Origin: Streptomyces griseus subsp. griseus
GTDB lineage: Bacteria > Actinomycetota > Actinomycetes > Streptomycetales > Streptomycetaceae
DNA length: 64,000 nucleotides
Direction: 5' to 3'
Assembly (NCBI RefSeq): GCF_003610995.1
Contig: NZ_CP032543.1
Location: forward strand, 3,472,001 to 3,536,000
The stretch's first letter is position 1, and each line of letters starts with the position of its first letter. Under the pieces are notes generated by a model that saw only the letters and a list, made by a program, of their open reading frames with translations, did no database searches and was not told where the DNA came from. Shown in pieces: positions 8,926 through 17,171 of the stretch. The translations under genes were made by a program, and so were the position numbers.

Positions 8926-9468
8926 GTGGCGACAGGGCGCACCGATCCCGACCGGCGGGACCGCATCATCGACGCGGCACTCGACCTCATCGCCGACGAG
9001 GGTGTGGCGGGCATGTCGCACCGGAAGGTGGCCGCCCGTGCCGGGGTTCCGCTCGGGTCGATGACGTACCACTTCACCAGCATGGACGAGCTGCTCCACG
9101 AGGCGTTCACCCGGTTCTCCGGCACGATCGTCGCCGTCTTCGAGGACCGCCTCGGTGCCGCCACCACCCCCGACGAGGCCCGCGAGGCCGTCGCCGACCT
9201 GGTCCACCACCTCTCCGGCGGCAACCAGCGCGAGCTGATCCTCACTCACGAGCTGTACACCCTCGCCGCCCGCAAGCCCGCCTACCGCGAACTGACCCGC
9301 ACCTGGATGAGCCGCAGCCGGCGCGCCCTGGAGTGGCACTTCGACCCCGCCACCGCCCGCCAGCTGGACGCGCTCATCGAGGGGCTCTCCATCCACCGGG
9401 CCCTGGAGACCGAGCCGCACGACCGCGCGCTGACGGTCGAGGCGATCGCCCGGATCACCACTCTGTGA
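8926..9468 (+). CDS. TetR-family transcriptional regulator
   Basis: A 180-residue repressor-like protein. The N-terminal helix-turn-helix (about 10-55) contains IIDAALDLIADEGVAGMSHR and VAARAGVPLGSMTYHF, typical of TetR. The remaining residues are a helical ligand-binding domain. The GTG at 8926 follows ACGAGGAGGC at ideal spacing; longer upstream frames have no ribosome site and read antisense-like. No transporter or enzyme gene lies next to it on the same strand, so it could act on a distant target or on the palindromes at 5880-5916, which is speculation. Confidence 0.92.
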   Translation: MATGRTDPDRRDRIIDAALDLIADEGVAGMSHRKVAARAGVPLGSMTYHFTSMDELLHEAFTRFSGTIVAVFEDRLGAATTPDEAREAVADLVHHLSGGNQRELILTHELYTLAARKPAYRELTRTWMSRSRRALEWHFDPATARQLDALIEGLSIHRALETEPHDRALTVEAIARITTL

Positions 9469-9678
9469 GCGGACAAGCCACCGAAACGGCCATGGGGTCG
9501 ATTGCGCTGATCAGGCCCGGAGGACGCGAGCTCAGCGGGACGATGAGACGTCCACGTACGCGTCCGACTCGGAGGCCGTCATGGGCACGCACGGCAAGCC
9601 GGCACCGGATCCGTCGCAGGGCAGGCCGCCCGGCAACTCGGACGGGCCGAAGTCCCCGGATCACCAGGCCCGGGCCGG

Positions 9679-9957
9679 TCACCCACCGTCTCTGAGGAGG
9701 TCGTCCAGTTCGTCGGCGCAGTCCGTGCGGTCGCGGGAGAACGCCACGATGCCGCCCTCCCCCTTGCTGCCGCTCCTGGCCGCGCGGATCCGGCCCTCGA
9801 TCTCCGCGATGTACGCGCGGCACTCGGCCTTGATGTGTCTCTCGGGCCGCACCTCGGGTGCGGCCCGAAGCCAGACGGTCGCGGTCAGGCCGGCCACGCA
9901 GAGCACCGCCCATGTGAGGACCCATGCGCGGCGGCTCATCCGTCGTGGATTCGGCAC
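9679..9957 (-). CDS. Small membrane-anchored protein
   Basis: A 92-residue protein beginning at GTG 9957, or possibly ATG 9939. The N-terminus is basic (PRRMSRR) and followed by one hydrophobic segment (WVLTWAVLCVAGLTATVWL). The remainder is soluble and charged, with two cysteines (in KAECRAYI and DRTDCADEL) that could form a disulfide outside the cell. It lies just downstream of the PucR gene on the same strand. The coding pattern supports a real gene, but I do not recognise a family. Confidence 0.62.
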   Translation of the reverse strand: MPNPRRMSRRAWVLTWAVLCVAGLTATVWLRAAPEVRPERHIKAECRAYIAEIEGRIRAARSGSKGEGGIVAFSRDRTDCADELDDLLRDGG

Positions 9958-9998
9958 TCCGGCAGCCTACGAGCACGACGGCGGCCGCGACGTCATCT

Positions 9999-11608
9999 TC
10001 ACGGAGCAGCCGCCAGCTCCCGCGCCCGCAACGCCAGCCACAGGTCGTAGCGGGCGCTCGGGGGCGGAGGAGCGAGCGCCGCAGCACGGTCTCCAGCCGG
10101 GTGAGGCGCTTGCGGGCGCCGGGGACGGAGATCCCCAGCTCGGCCGCTGTCGGGCCGAGGCGGCCCTCGCAGCGCAGCCAGGCCCGCAGGGTCTCCTCGG
10201 CCGGTCCGCCGACCGGGGCGGCCAGCGGGGCCAGTTGGCGGGCGGCCCACCCCTGGACGGCGGGGCGGCGCAGGACCTCATCGAGATCGAGGGCCCGTGC
10301 CGCCCCGCCGTCGCGCTGTCCGGAGGACGCTGTACGTTCCGTCTCTCCGGGGGCCGTCGTGCAGACCGGGGCGGGGGTGGACCGGATCCGGAGGGCCAGG
10401 TCGAGGGCCGACTGGTCGGCCAGCCGGCGGAGGTCCAGGCCGAGCAGTTCGCCGATGAGCCTGAGGCGGGCGGCCAGGGTGTTGCGGTGGACCTTGAGGT
10501 GGTCGGTCGCGTGCGACGAGAACGCCAGCCAGGACGCCGCCGTTGCCGCCAGCTCCTGGCTTCCCGGGTCCTGCGCCCGGCGCGGGACATGCGTCAGGAG
10601 CGGGGTCAGCAGGCCCTCGGCCCACTGCCGCCCGACGTGCCCGACGACGAGGGCGGGCTCCGGGGCGAGGTCGAACCGGGCGTGCCGGGTGGGGAGTTCA
10701 CGGGCTACCGCCAGCGCGTGGAACGCCTGGCGGTAGCCGGTGGCTGTGTCGGCGAGCGGCACGCGTTCGCTGACGCCCACCACACAGCCCTCCACCAGGG
10801 CGGCAACGGCCTCGTCGGTGGCGGCCCCCTGGTCCGGGCCGTCCTCCGCCGGCATCACGAGGATGAGGTGGCGCGCGTAGACGGGGCACCGCACGATCCA
10901 GGACCGCCCGCCGTCCGCACGGGCGCAGACCCGGGCCACCTCGTCGCGCCGGTCCCCGGGGCACTCCACGACACCCACCCGTACGGGGTCGGGGAGCCGG
11001 GGCCGGAGCGCTCCGGCCATCTGCTGGGCGATGGGGAGCTGGCCCGTCATCAGCAGGTGCAGCACCGCCTCCCGGCCGCGCGACTCCGCCAGGTCCACCC
11101 GGCGCCGCTTGCGCTCCACCGCCTCGGCCTCCCAGCACAGGGAGAGCGGCATCAGCGCATCGGCCAGCAGCGTGGCGAGCCCGGCCGCCACCGGGCGGGG
11201 CGTGACGACGGCGAGTACAGGGGCGGCGGCGCGGTCCTCGCCGTGCGGGTCGTACCCGGGCAGCGGGAAGAGAAGGAGGGTGTGCGCCCCCGTGTCGCGG
11301 GAGAACGCCAGGGCCCCGCGCTCGGTCAGCGCCTGTACGCCTTCGGCGACGAGAGCGGTCACGTCGGGGATGCCGAACCCGTCGGCCCCGCCCGCGCCAC
11401 CGGTCGCCGACCCCGTTCCCCCGGACACCGTTCCCGGCCCACCGCCGGACACCGTTCCCGACGCGCTCAGCGACGTACCGTCGGAGGAGGCTATTCCGGC
11501 CCAGCCGTCGGCGCGGCCCGCCAGCCAGCGCAGCAGCTCCGCCGACCCGCCGTTCCTCGCCAGCCGCTGCATCCGCAGCAGGTCATCAGCCCGTTGAGGT
11601 GTTCGCAC
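9999..11608 (-). CDS. PucR-family regulator with a 3' frameshift
   Basis: A regulator of the PucR/CdaR type. The N-terminal half is a GAF-like or purine-catabolism sensor region, and the C-terminal part has the PucR HTH (DHLKVHRNTLAARLRLIGEL), followed by a second HTH-like segment (LGPTAAELGISVPGARKRL). As sequenced, the frame after RRSLLRP runs on into unrelated sequence. One extra C in the five-base run at 10060-10064 (G5 on the plus strand) would give the expected ending RYDLWLALRARELAAAP and a stop at 9999, making 536 residues. GTG 11608 has ATCGGGGGA upstream. This is probably a sequencing slip. Confidence 0.85.
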
Positions 11609-11820
11609 ATGATCCCCCGATCATCACTGTGCATCACTGTGCGGAGTGTTACCCCCACCCGCGCCCCACTGGGCGCCTTGAACCTCCCCGTGCCCCTACC
11701 CGCCGATCTATGGTCCGAACGTGGTGTTCCGGTACCGGTCGCAGCGGCTCACGGGGGTGGTCGCTGCCACCGAGGCCGGGGCATCCCGCCACGGGAGCGT
11801 TGTCAGTGGTGGCCTCTAAC

Positions 11821-11840
11821 GTCGTCCGGGTCCGGACGAC
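11821..11840. promoter_or_regulatory. Inverted repeat before the dnaN-like gene
   Basis: Nine-base arms (GTCGTCCGG and CCGGACGAC) are separated by GT. They lie between a possible -10 element (TCTAAC near 11815) and the GTG at 11861. It could be an operator or a leader hairpin. Confidence 0.4.
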
Positions 11841-11860
11841 CTGTGAGAAGAGGCCCCAGC

Positions 11861-12979
11861 GTGGAGTTCCGCATCGAGTGCAGTGCCCTGACCGAAGCCG
11901 TGGCGTGGGCCGCCCGCGTCCTGCCGGTCCGCTCCCCCGTTCCCGTACTGAGCGGGCTGCTGCTGGACACCGAGGGCGGGCGGCTGCGCGTGAGCGGTCT
12001 CGACTACGAGGCGTCCGCGCGCATCGACGTGGCGGCCGCCGAGGTGGTGCGCCCGGGGAAGGTGCTCGTGATGGGGCGGCGGCTGCTGGACATCTGCAAG
12101 GTGCTGCCCGAGGGCCCGGTGGAGTGCGCTGTGGAGGGGTCCCGGTTCACCGTCTCGGGGGACGGCGCCCGCTTCGGGCTCTCCGTGCTGCCGCTGGACG
12201 ACTACCCCGCGCTGCCGGCGCTGCCGCAGGTGCGGGGTGCGGTGGAGGCGGACCGGTTCGCGGCGGCGGTCGCCGATGTGGCGGTGGCGGCGGGGCGGGA
12301 CGACACCCTGCCCACGCTCACCGGAATCCGGCTGGGCCTCGACGGGGAGAGCGGGACGATGACGCTCGCGGCGACCGACCGTTACCGCTTCGCCGTGCGG
12401 ACCCTCCCGTGGCAGGCGGCGGCGGATGACGAGAGCGCCGATGTCGTCGTCTCCGCCCGCCGGTTGACCGAGATCGCCCGCTCGCTGGGGCGGTCCGGGC
12501 TGGTGAGCGTCGCGCTGGACGCCGGTTCGGCGGGGTTCGAGCACGCGGGGATGCGGACCACCGTGCGGCTGCTGGACGGGCGGCTCCCGCGCCACGACAA
12601 GCTGTTCGCCTTGGAGAGCCCGGCCGTGGCGGTGGTGGACCGGCCGCGGCTGGTGGAGGCCGTCAAGCGGGTCTCGGTGGTCGCCGACGGGGACGGCCCG
12701 GTGCAGATGACGTTCTCGGCCGCCGACAACTCCGTACATCTGCAAGCCGGTTACGAGGACGACGTGGCGTCCCAGCGGCTGCCCGCGACGCTGGACGGCG
12801 CCCCGGAGATGACCGTGGCGTTCAACCCGGGGTATCTCGCGGACGCCCTGGCCTCCTTCGAGGAGCCGACGCTGCGGCTGCTGATGATGGGGGCAGGGCA
12901 GCGGGCGATGATCACGGGTGGGGAGGGGTCGCAGGCCCACCGGCACCTGCTGATGTCGGTGCGGCCGCCGCTGGTGTAG
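11861..12979 (+). CDS. dnaN: DNA polymerase III beta subunit (sliding clamp) paralogue
   Basis: A 372-residue protein with the three repeated clamp domains (about 1-120, 125-250, 255-372) that form the ring holding DNA polymerase on DNA. Conserved features include LPVRSPVPVLSGLLL near the start, DDYPALP at the first domain boundary and LMMGAGQRAMITG near the end. The principal dnaN sits between dnaA and recF at oriC; neither is present here, so this is likely an additional clamp, as known in other Streptomyces. Whether it serves repair, an alternative polymerase or developing hyphae cannot be read. GTG 11861 follows GAGAAGAGG. Confidence 0.9.
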   Translation: MEFRIECSALTEAVAWAARVLPVRSPVPVLSGLLLDTEGGRLRVSGLDYEASARIDVAAAEVVRPGKVLVMGRRLLDICKVLPEGPVECAVEGSRFTVSGDGARFGLSVLPLDDYPALPALPQVRGAVEADRFAAAVADVAVAAGRDDTLPTLTGIRLGLDGESGTMTLAATDRYRFAVRTLPWQAAADDESADVVVSARRLTEIARSLGRSGLVSVALDAGSAGFEHAGMRTTVRLLDGRLPRHDKLFALESPAVAVVDRPRLVEAVKRVSVVADGDGPVQMTFSAADNSVHLQAGYEDDVASQRLPATLDGAPEMTVAFNPGYLADALASFEEPTLRLLMMGAGQRAMITGGEGSQAHRHLLMSVRPPLV

Positions 12980-13030
12980 GCCGGGGCGGGCCGGACTTCC
13001 CCGTACGGAGTCCGGCCCCGGGACGCCGAA

Positions 13031-13070
13031 ACGGGGGGTCCGCCCGGCGGTGGCCGGACGCACCCCCCGT
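13031..13070. terminator. Bidirectional terminator between clamp and chitinase genes
   Basis: The arms ACGGGGGGT (13031-13039) and ACCCCCCGT (13062-13070) pair, and inner CCG/CGG bases extend the fold. It lies between the convergent stops at 12979 and 13110. Confidence 0.6.
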
Positions 13071-13109
13071 ACGGGTGGGGATCAGACGATGGGCATCAAG
13101 CGGTGGGGA

Positions 13110-13997
13110 TCAGCAGCTCAGGTTCGAGCCGGTGGTGGTGCCGAGGATCTGGGTGAACTGCGTGAACTTGTCGATCCGGCTCTGGACCTGCGCCGGGTTG
13201 CCGCCGTTGCACTCGATGGCGCCGTTGATGGAGCGGATCGTCTCACCGAAGCCGGGGCCGTTGACGATGGCGTTGTGCCCCGTGATGGTGCCCGGGCCGG
13301 TCTGGGTGTTCCAGTACCAGAGGCCGGTCTTCCAGGCGATGGAGGCGTTCTGCTCGACCAGGTAGGGGTTGTTCAGCAGGTCGATGCCGAGCGCGTCACC
13401 GGCGGCCTTGTAGTTGAAGTTCCAGCTGAGCTGGATGGGGCCCTTGCCGTAGTACGCGGACTGGCCGGCCGGGCAGCCGTAGGGCTGGCCGGCGTCGCAG
13501 TAGTGGGGGTAGTTGGCCTCGTTGACTTCCTTGATGTACACCAGCCCGCCGGTCTCGTGGCTGACGTTGGCGAGGAAGGCCGCCGCCTCGCGCTTCTTGA
13601 TCTCGTCGCTGCCGCTGTTGGCGAAGGCGGGGTACGCGCTCAGGGCGTCGGTGAGGCCCTGGTAGGTGTAGAAGGAGTTCCGGTTCGGGAACATCTGGTT
13701 GAACTGCGCCTCGCTGACGACGAACCCGTTGCTCTGGCCCGGGCCGTCACCGCCGCCGGTCCCGCAGGCGCCGTTGTCGGCCCAGACGTCGGAGGAGCCG
13801 GGCCGCTCGTTCTGGGTCCACCACTTGGCGGTGTAGTTGCGGCCGTTGAGCGAGGCGGTCTGGCCGCCCGTGTAGACGGCGGAGGAGTTCCAGGCGGCGA
13901 CGCAGGTGGCGGCCTGTGCGGTGGCGGCGGGGAGGACGACGAACGCCGCGACGACAGCGGCGAGCGCGACCAGCAGGCCGAGGGCACGTTTGATCAC
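13110..13997 (-). CDS. Secreted family 19 chitinase with chitin-binding domain
   Basis: A 295-residue exported endochitinase that hydrolyses beta-1,4 GlcNAc links. A signal peptide (about 1-30, ending ATAQAA) precedes a CBM5/12-type chitin-binding domain (about 31-75, with aromatic KWWTQNERPG). After a Gly-rich linker comes the GH19 catalytic domain, with the catalytic glutamate in NVSHETGG and a second acidic residue in KEVNEANYPHYCD. This architecture matches Streptomyces ChiC/ChiF-type enzymes. Two DasR-like sites lie 75-102 bp upstream of the start, so induction by chitin breakdown products is expected. Confidence 0.95.
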   Translation of the reverse strand: MIKRALGLLVALAAVVAAFVVLPAATAQAATCVAAWNSSAVYTGGQTASLNGRNYTAKWWTQNERPGSSDVWADNGACGTGGGDGPGQSNGFVVSEAQFNQMFPNRNSFYTYQGLTDALSAYPAFANSGSDEIKKREAAAFLANVSHETGGLVYIKEVNEANYPHYCDAGQPYGCPAGQSAYYGKGPIQLSWNFNYKAAGDALGIDLLNNPYLVEQNASIAWKTGLWYWNTQTGPGTITGHNAIVNGPGFGETIRSINGAIECNGGNPAQVQSRIDKFTQFTQILGTTTGSNLSC

Positions 13998-14438
13998 GTG
14001 AACACACTCCTAAGGCGCGGCGCTACGTCCGGCCGTGCGCCGCCGTGGGGGTGCCGACACTCAAGCGATGATGGTCTGGACCTGTCAAGGTCTAGACCAT
14101 CATCCGTGAATATGCCGCCCACCCCGGAGCGGCCCGCCCCCGCCCGTGACAACGATGCCATCAGCGCCCTCAACTGCCGTGATTGCGGAAGGAGTCGATC
14201 CGGATCACGCCGTGAGCAGGGCCTGGACGGGAAGGTAAAAGATTTCGGTGTGTCCACCATGCGGGACACACCCGGGCCGGCCGGTCCGCAGGTTTGAAAG
14301 ACGCCGATCACTCGTTGGTGAGTTTCCCCGGTACCGGCACACACCCCCGGCAAAACTCGACAGCACGGCACGGACGGACCGACGGACGGCGCCGACCGGG
14401 CCCCTGCGGTTCCGGACACACTGCGGCTGGGGGATGGC
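13998..14438. other. 440-bp intergenic region between chitinase and prenyl-synthase genes
   Basis: This stretch is shared by two divergent units. It contains the DasR-type inverted repeat at 14067-14104 and a 9-bp stem at 14247-14255/14264-14272 (GGTGTGTCC with GGACACACC). The AT content is slightly higher around 14230-14300, which may hold the promoter of the plus-strand unit. I see no coding sequence here. Confidence 0.55.
14067..14104. promoter_or_regulatory. DasR-type operator (dre pair) of the chitinase gene
   Basis: Two 12-bp boxes, TGGTCTGGACCT (14072-14083) and AGGTCTAGACCA (14088-14099), match the TGGTCTAGACCA core known for the GlcNAc-responsive regulator DasR and the older chitinase direct-repeat element. 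They sit inside a larger 17-bp inverted repeat with a GTCA spacer and one mismatch. The position upstream of the chitinase start fits repression in the absence of GlcNAc-6-P. Confidence 0.85.
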
Positions 14439-14726
14439 GTGGAACGAGCGACGGACACCCGCGAGGGCATCGGCGGACCGGGCGGACAGGCGGTGCTGCT
14501 GGCGGCGGGCCTCGCGGATCTGGCCGTGACCACGGTGGGCGCCGCCTTCACCTCCGTACGGGGGCTGCTGCGGCGCTCCGACACGGCCGAGCTGGCGGCC
14601 GGGGCCGAGCAGGACCTGATCGCGCGCGGCCGCCTCGCACTCGACCGGTACGCCACCACGCCCCCGGCCCACCTGGAGGTGCTGGCCCGCCATGTGATCG
14701 CCCAGCGCGACGGCGAACGTGTCTGA
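14439..14726 (+). CDS. Small uncharacterised protein leading the prenyl-synthase operon
   Basis: A 95-residue protein from GTG 14439, preceded by GGGGGATGG. The middle contains a weakly hydrophobic stretch (QAVLLAAGLADLAVTTVGAA), followed by a helical charged region. It ends 8 bp inside the polyprenyl synthase start at 14719, so translation of the two is coupled. The tight linkage suggests an accessory role to the prenyl synthase and oxygenase; no family is recognised. Confidence 0.65.
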   Translation: MERATDTREGIGGPGGQAVLLAAGLADLAVTTVGAAFTSVRGLLRRSDTAELAAGAEQDLIARGRLALDRYATTPPAHLEVLARHVIAQRDGERV

Positions 14727-15780
14727 GGGGTGGGAGCCCGGCGCCTTCAAGGCCCGGGTGGACCAGGTGCTCCACCGCTTCGCGGCCGGGGAGGCCGGGC
14801 AACTCACGGCGATCGACGCCTCCTTGGGCCCGGTGGCGGACGCGGTGGAGACGGCCGTGGCGGAGGGCAAAAGGCTGCGGGCGGCGTTCTGCTACTGGGG
14901 CTGGCGAGCGGCCGGGCAGCCCGACAGCGACGCCCTGGTGCGGGCGGCGGCCTCGATGGAGCTCGTGCACGCGGCGGCCGTGGTCCACGACGACCTGATC
15001 GACGACAGCCCGCTGCGGCACGGGCGCCCCACCGCCCATCTGGCCCTGCGCGAGGCGGTGCGGGGCCATCCCGAACCCACGTCGGCGGCTCGCTCGTTGG
15101 CGATGCTCGCCGGGGACCTGCTGATGTCGATGGCCGGGCAGCTCTTCGTCACCAGCGGTCTGCCCGCCGGCTATCTCGGCCGAGCCCGCCCGCTCTGGGC
15201 CTCACTGGCCCGGGAGTTGGTGGCCGGCGAGTGCCTGGAGATCCTGCACACCGGGGCCGCCGTGCCCGATACGGCGACCTCGCTCAAGGTCGTCCGCTAC
15301 AAGACCGCCAAGTACACCGTGGAACAGCCCCTGTTGATCGGAGCGCTGCTGGGCGGGGCGGGTGGGCCGCTGCGCGCGGGCTGCTCAGCGTACGGGCTGC
15401 CGCTGGGCGAGGCGTTCCAGCTGCGGGACGATCTGCTGGGCCTGTTCGGGGACCCCGCGCTCACGGGGAAGGACGGCTCCGACGACGTACGCGGCCATCG
15501 GCCGACGGCCCTGCTCGCGGAGACCTGGCGGCTGGCCGGAGAGGAGGACCGGGCCCGCCTGCGCACCCTGCTCGCGCCGGGCACCGATACCCGTACGACC
15601 GGCACCGCCGACGCCGTGCGCGACATCATGCGCCGCCTGAAGGCCCCCGACCGGATCGAGTCCATGATCACCGCCCGGGCCGAGGAGGCGCTGCGCACAC
15701 TCGACGAGCTGGACCTGCCCGCCCCCGCCGTCACCGCGCTCACCGCCCTGGCGCACTCGGCGGCCGTCCGCCGCCACTGA
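14719..15780 (+). CDS. Polyprenyl (isoprenyl) diphosphate synthase
   Basis: A 353-residue all-helical trans-prenyltransferase that elongates allylic diphosphates with isopentenyl diphosphate. The first aspartate-rich motif is in VVHDDLIDDSPLRHGRPT, and the second is QLRDDLLGLFGD; both bind Mg-diphosphate. The residues before the first motif (AASMELVHAAAV) are small, consistent with a product of at least C15-C20, but chain length is not certain. It overlaps the 95-residue gene by 8 bp and is followed 44 bp later by an MpaB-type oxygenase, suggesting the prenyl product or a prenylated molecule is then oxidised. Confidence 0.93.
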   Translation: MSEGWEPGAFKARVDQVLHRFAAGEAGQLTAIDASLGPVADAVETAVAEGKRLRAAFCYWGWRAAGQPDSDALVRAAASMELVHAAAVVHDDLIDDSPLRHGRPTAHLALREAVRGHPEPTSAARSLAMLAGDLLMSMAGQLFVTSGLPAGYLGRARPLWASLARELVAGECLEILHTGAAVPDTATSLKVVRYKTAKYTVEQPLLIGALLGGAGGPLRAGCSAYGLPLGEAFQLRDDLLGLFGDPALTGKDGSDDVRGHRPTALLAETWRLAGEEDRARLRTLLAPGTDTRTTGTADAVRDIMRRLKAPDRIESMITARAEEALRTLDELDLPAPAVTALTALAHSAAVRRH

Positions 15781-15824
15781 CGCCCGGCCCCACCACGCAC
15801 CCGGCAGAAAGGCAAGGCCCCGCC

Positions 15825-17006
15825 ATGACCTCCGCCCCCGCCTACACCCAGGCCTCGTTGGACGCCCTGCGGCAGAGCGGCGACGAACTCGCCGACGCCA
15901 CAGTCGCCACCCTCTTCGAACGCGGCGAGGTCGGCACCTTCAACACCCTGATGCGGTACGTCTCCACCGCCGGTGCCCCGCTGCCCGACGGCCTGCCCGA
16001 CGTGGCCCGGGATTACCTCAACGCCACCGCCGCACCGCCGTCCTGGGTGGACTGGAGCGAGATGGAGAAGGCCCGGCTCTTCTTCATCGACAACAACGTG
16101 CACATCTCCACCGCCCTCTCCTTCGCCGCCATGCCCGCCTGTTACGTCGTCCCGCACGTGGCGAAGCTGCTGTCGGCGACGCACGGGCTGAACTACCCGT
16201 CCAAACGGATGGCGGAGACCGGCCAGTTCACCGTCCACCTGATGCAGCCCGACGCCTTCGAGGCCGGCAGCCGCTTCATCCCGGCCGCGCAGAAGGTCCG
16301 CCTCCTGCACGCCTCCATCCGCCACCACCTGCGGCGCGAGGGCGCCTGGGACACGGAGGGCGCGGGGATGCCGATCTGCCAGGAGGACATGATCGGCGGG
16401 CAGATGTTCTTCTCGATGCTGGTGCTGGACAGCCTGCACCGGCTCGGCATCCATATGTCCGAGGAGGGCGCGGACGCCTACTACTACGCATGGCGGGTGG
16501 TCGGCGCGATGCTGGGCGTCGACCAGAAGGCCGTACCCAAGTCCCTCGCCGAGGCACGGGAGTTCCTGGACCTCTACATGATCCGGCACATGGGTCCGTC
16601 CCCGGAGGGCGCGCTGCTGACCCGGCAGCTCATCGACCTCTACGAGGAGGTCGTCCCCGGCACCTTCTTCGACCCGATCGTCTCCGCCCTCATCCGCCAC
16701 CTCGTCGGCGACACCTGCGCGGACTGGCTGGAGGTGCCCCGTACGCCCTGGGACACCGTCGCCAAGGCCGTCCCGCACCTGCTCGGCGTCCTGGAGACCA
16801 TCGAGGACCGCTCCCCCCTCGGCGCCTGGGCCCTGGACCGGATCGGCCACCTCACCACCGTCCTGGAGCTGTCCTCCCTCACCCGGGGGCGCGTCATGCA
16901 CTACGCGATCCCCGAGCACCTGAAGAAGGAGTACGGCGTCCCGTCCGGGCCCGCCCGCACCGGCCGCTGGAGCCCCCCGGCGGCGACGGTGCCGGGACCC
17001 CGGTAG
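15825..17006 (+). CDS. MpaB-type oxygenase (DUF2236)
   Basis: A 393-residue mostly helical protein of the MpaB/rubber-oxygenase-like DUF2236 family. The hallmark stretch with the conserved Arg and His is VRLLHASIRHHLRREG, and other aromatic-rich helices (MFFSMLVLDSLHRLGIHM) line the predicted haem pocket. The fungal member MpaB cleaves a farnesyl chain, and latex-clearing enzymes cleave polyisoprene. Adjacency to a prenyl synthase makes an isoprenoid substrate plausible here, as inference. ATG 15825 is preceded by GAAAGGCAAGG. Confidence 0.85.
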   Translation: MTSAPAYTQASLDALRQSGDELADATVATLFERGEVGTFNTLMRYVSTAGAPLPDGLPDVARDYLNATAAPPSWVDWSEMEKARLFFIDNNVHISTALSFAAMPACYVVPHVAKLLSATHGLNYPSKRMAETGQFTVHLMQPDAFEAGSRFIPAAQKVRLLHASIRHHLRREGAWDTEGAGMPICQEDMIGGQMFFSMLVLDSLHRLGIHMSEEGADAYYYAWRVVGAMLGVDQKAVPKSLAEAREFLDLYMIRHMGPSPEGALLTRQLIDLYEEVVPGTFFDPIVSALIRHLVGDTCADWLEVPRTPWDTVAKAVPHLLGVLETIEDRSPLGAWALDRIGHLTTVLELSSLTRGRVMHYAIPEHLKKEYGVPSGPARTGRWSPPAATVPGPR

Positions 17007-17171
17007 GACCCTTCGCCGCGAGGCCGAGCGAGGAGCCCAACTGCTGCCTGAACAAAGGGAGAACAACGGCCGTCACTCCTCTCCCGCCCCTCCCGCTCCG
17101 CCTACGGTGACTCGCACCGACGCGCGGGCACGGGGGCCGGGCGCGCGAGCACGGGGACCGGGGGGGCAGCC

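Noticed and set aside
9581..9697. A possible small plus-strand gene with a good GGAGG site before ATG 9581 (begins MGTHGKPAPDPSQG).
   Set aside because: Its frame has no stop for more than 3 kb and overlaps two better minus-strand genes; without a plausible end I do not annotate it.
14730..17006. A 758-codon frame joining a shadow of the prenyl synthase to the oxygenase.
   Set aside because: Only the part after ATG 15825 matches a family; the first part is out of frame with a clear prenyl synthase.
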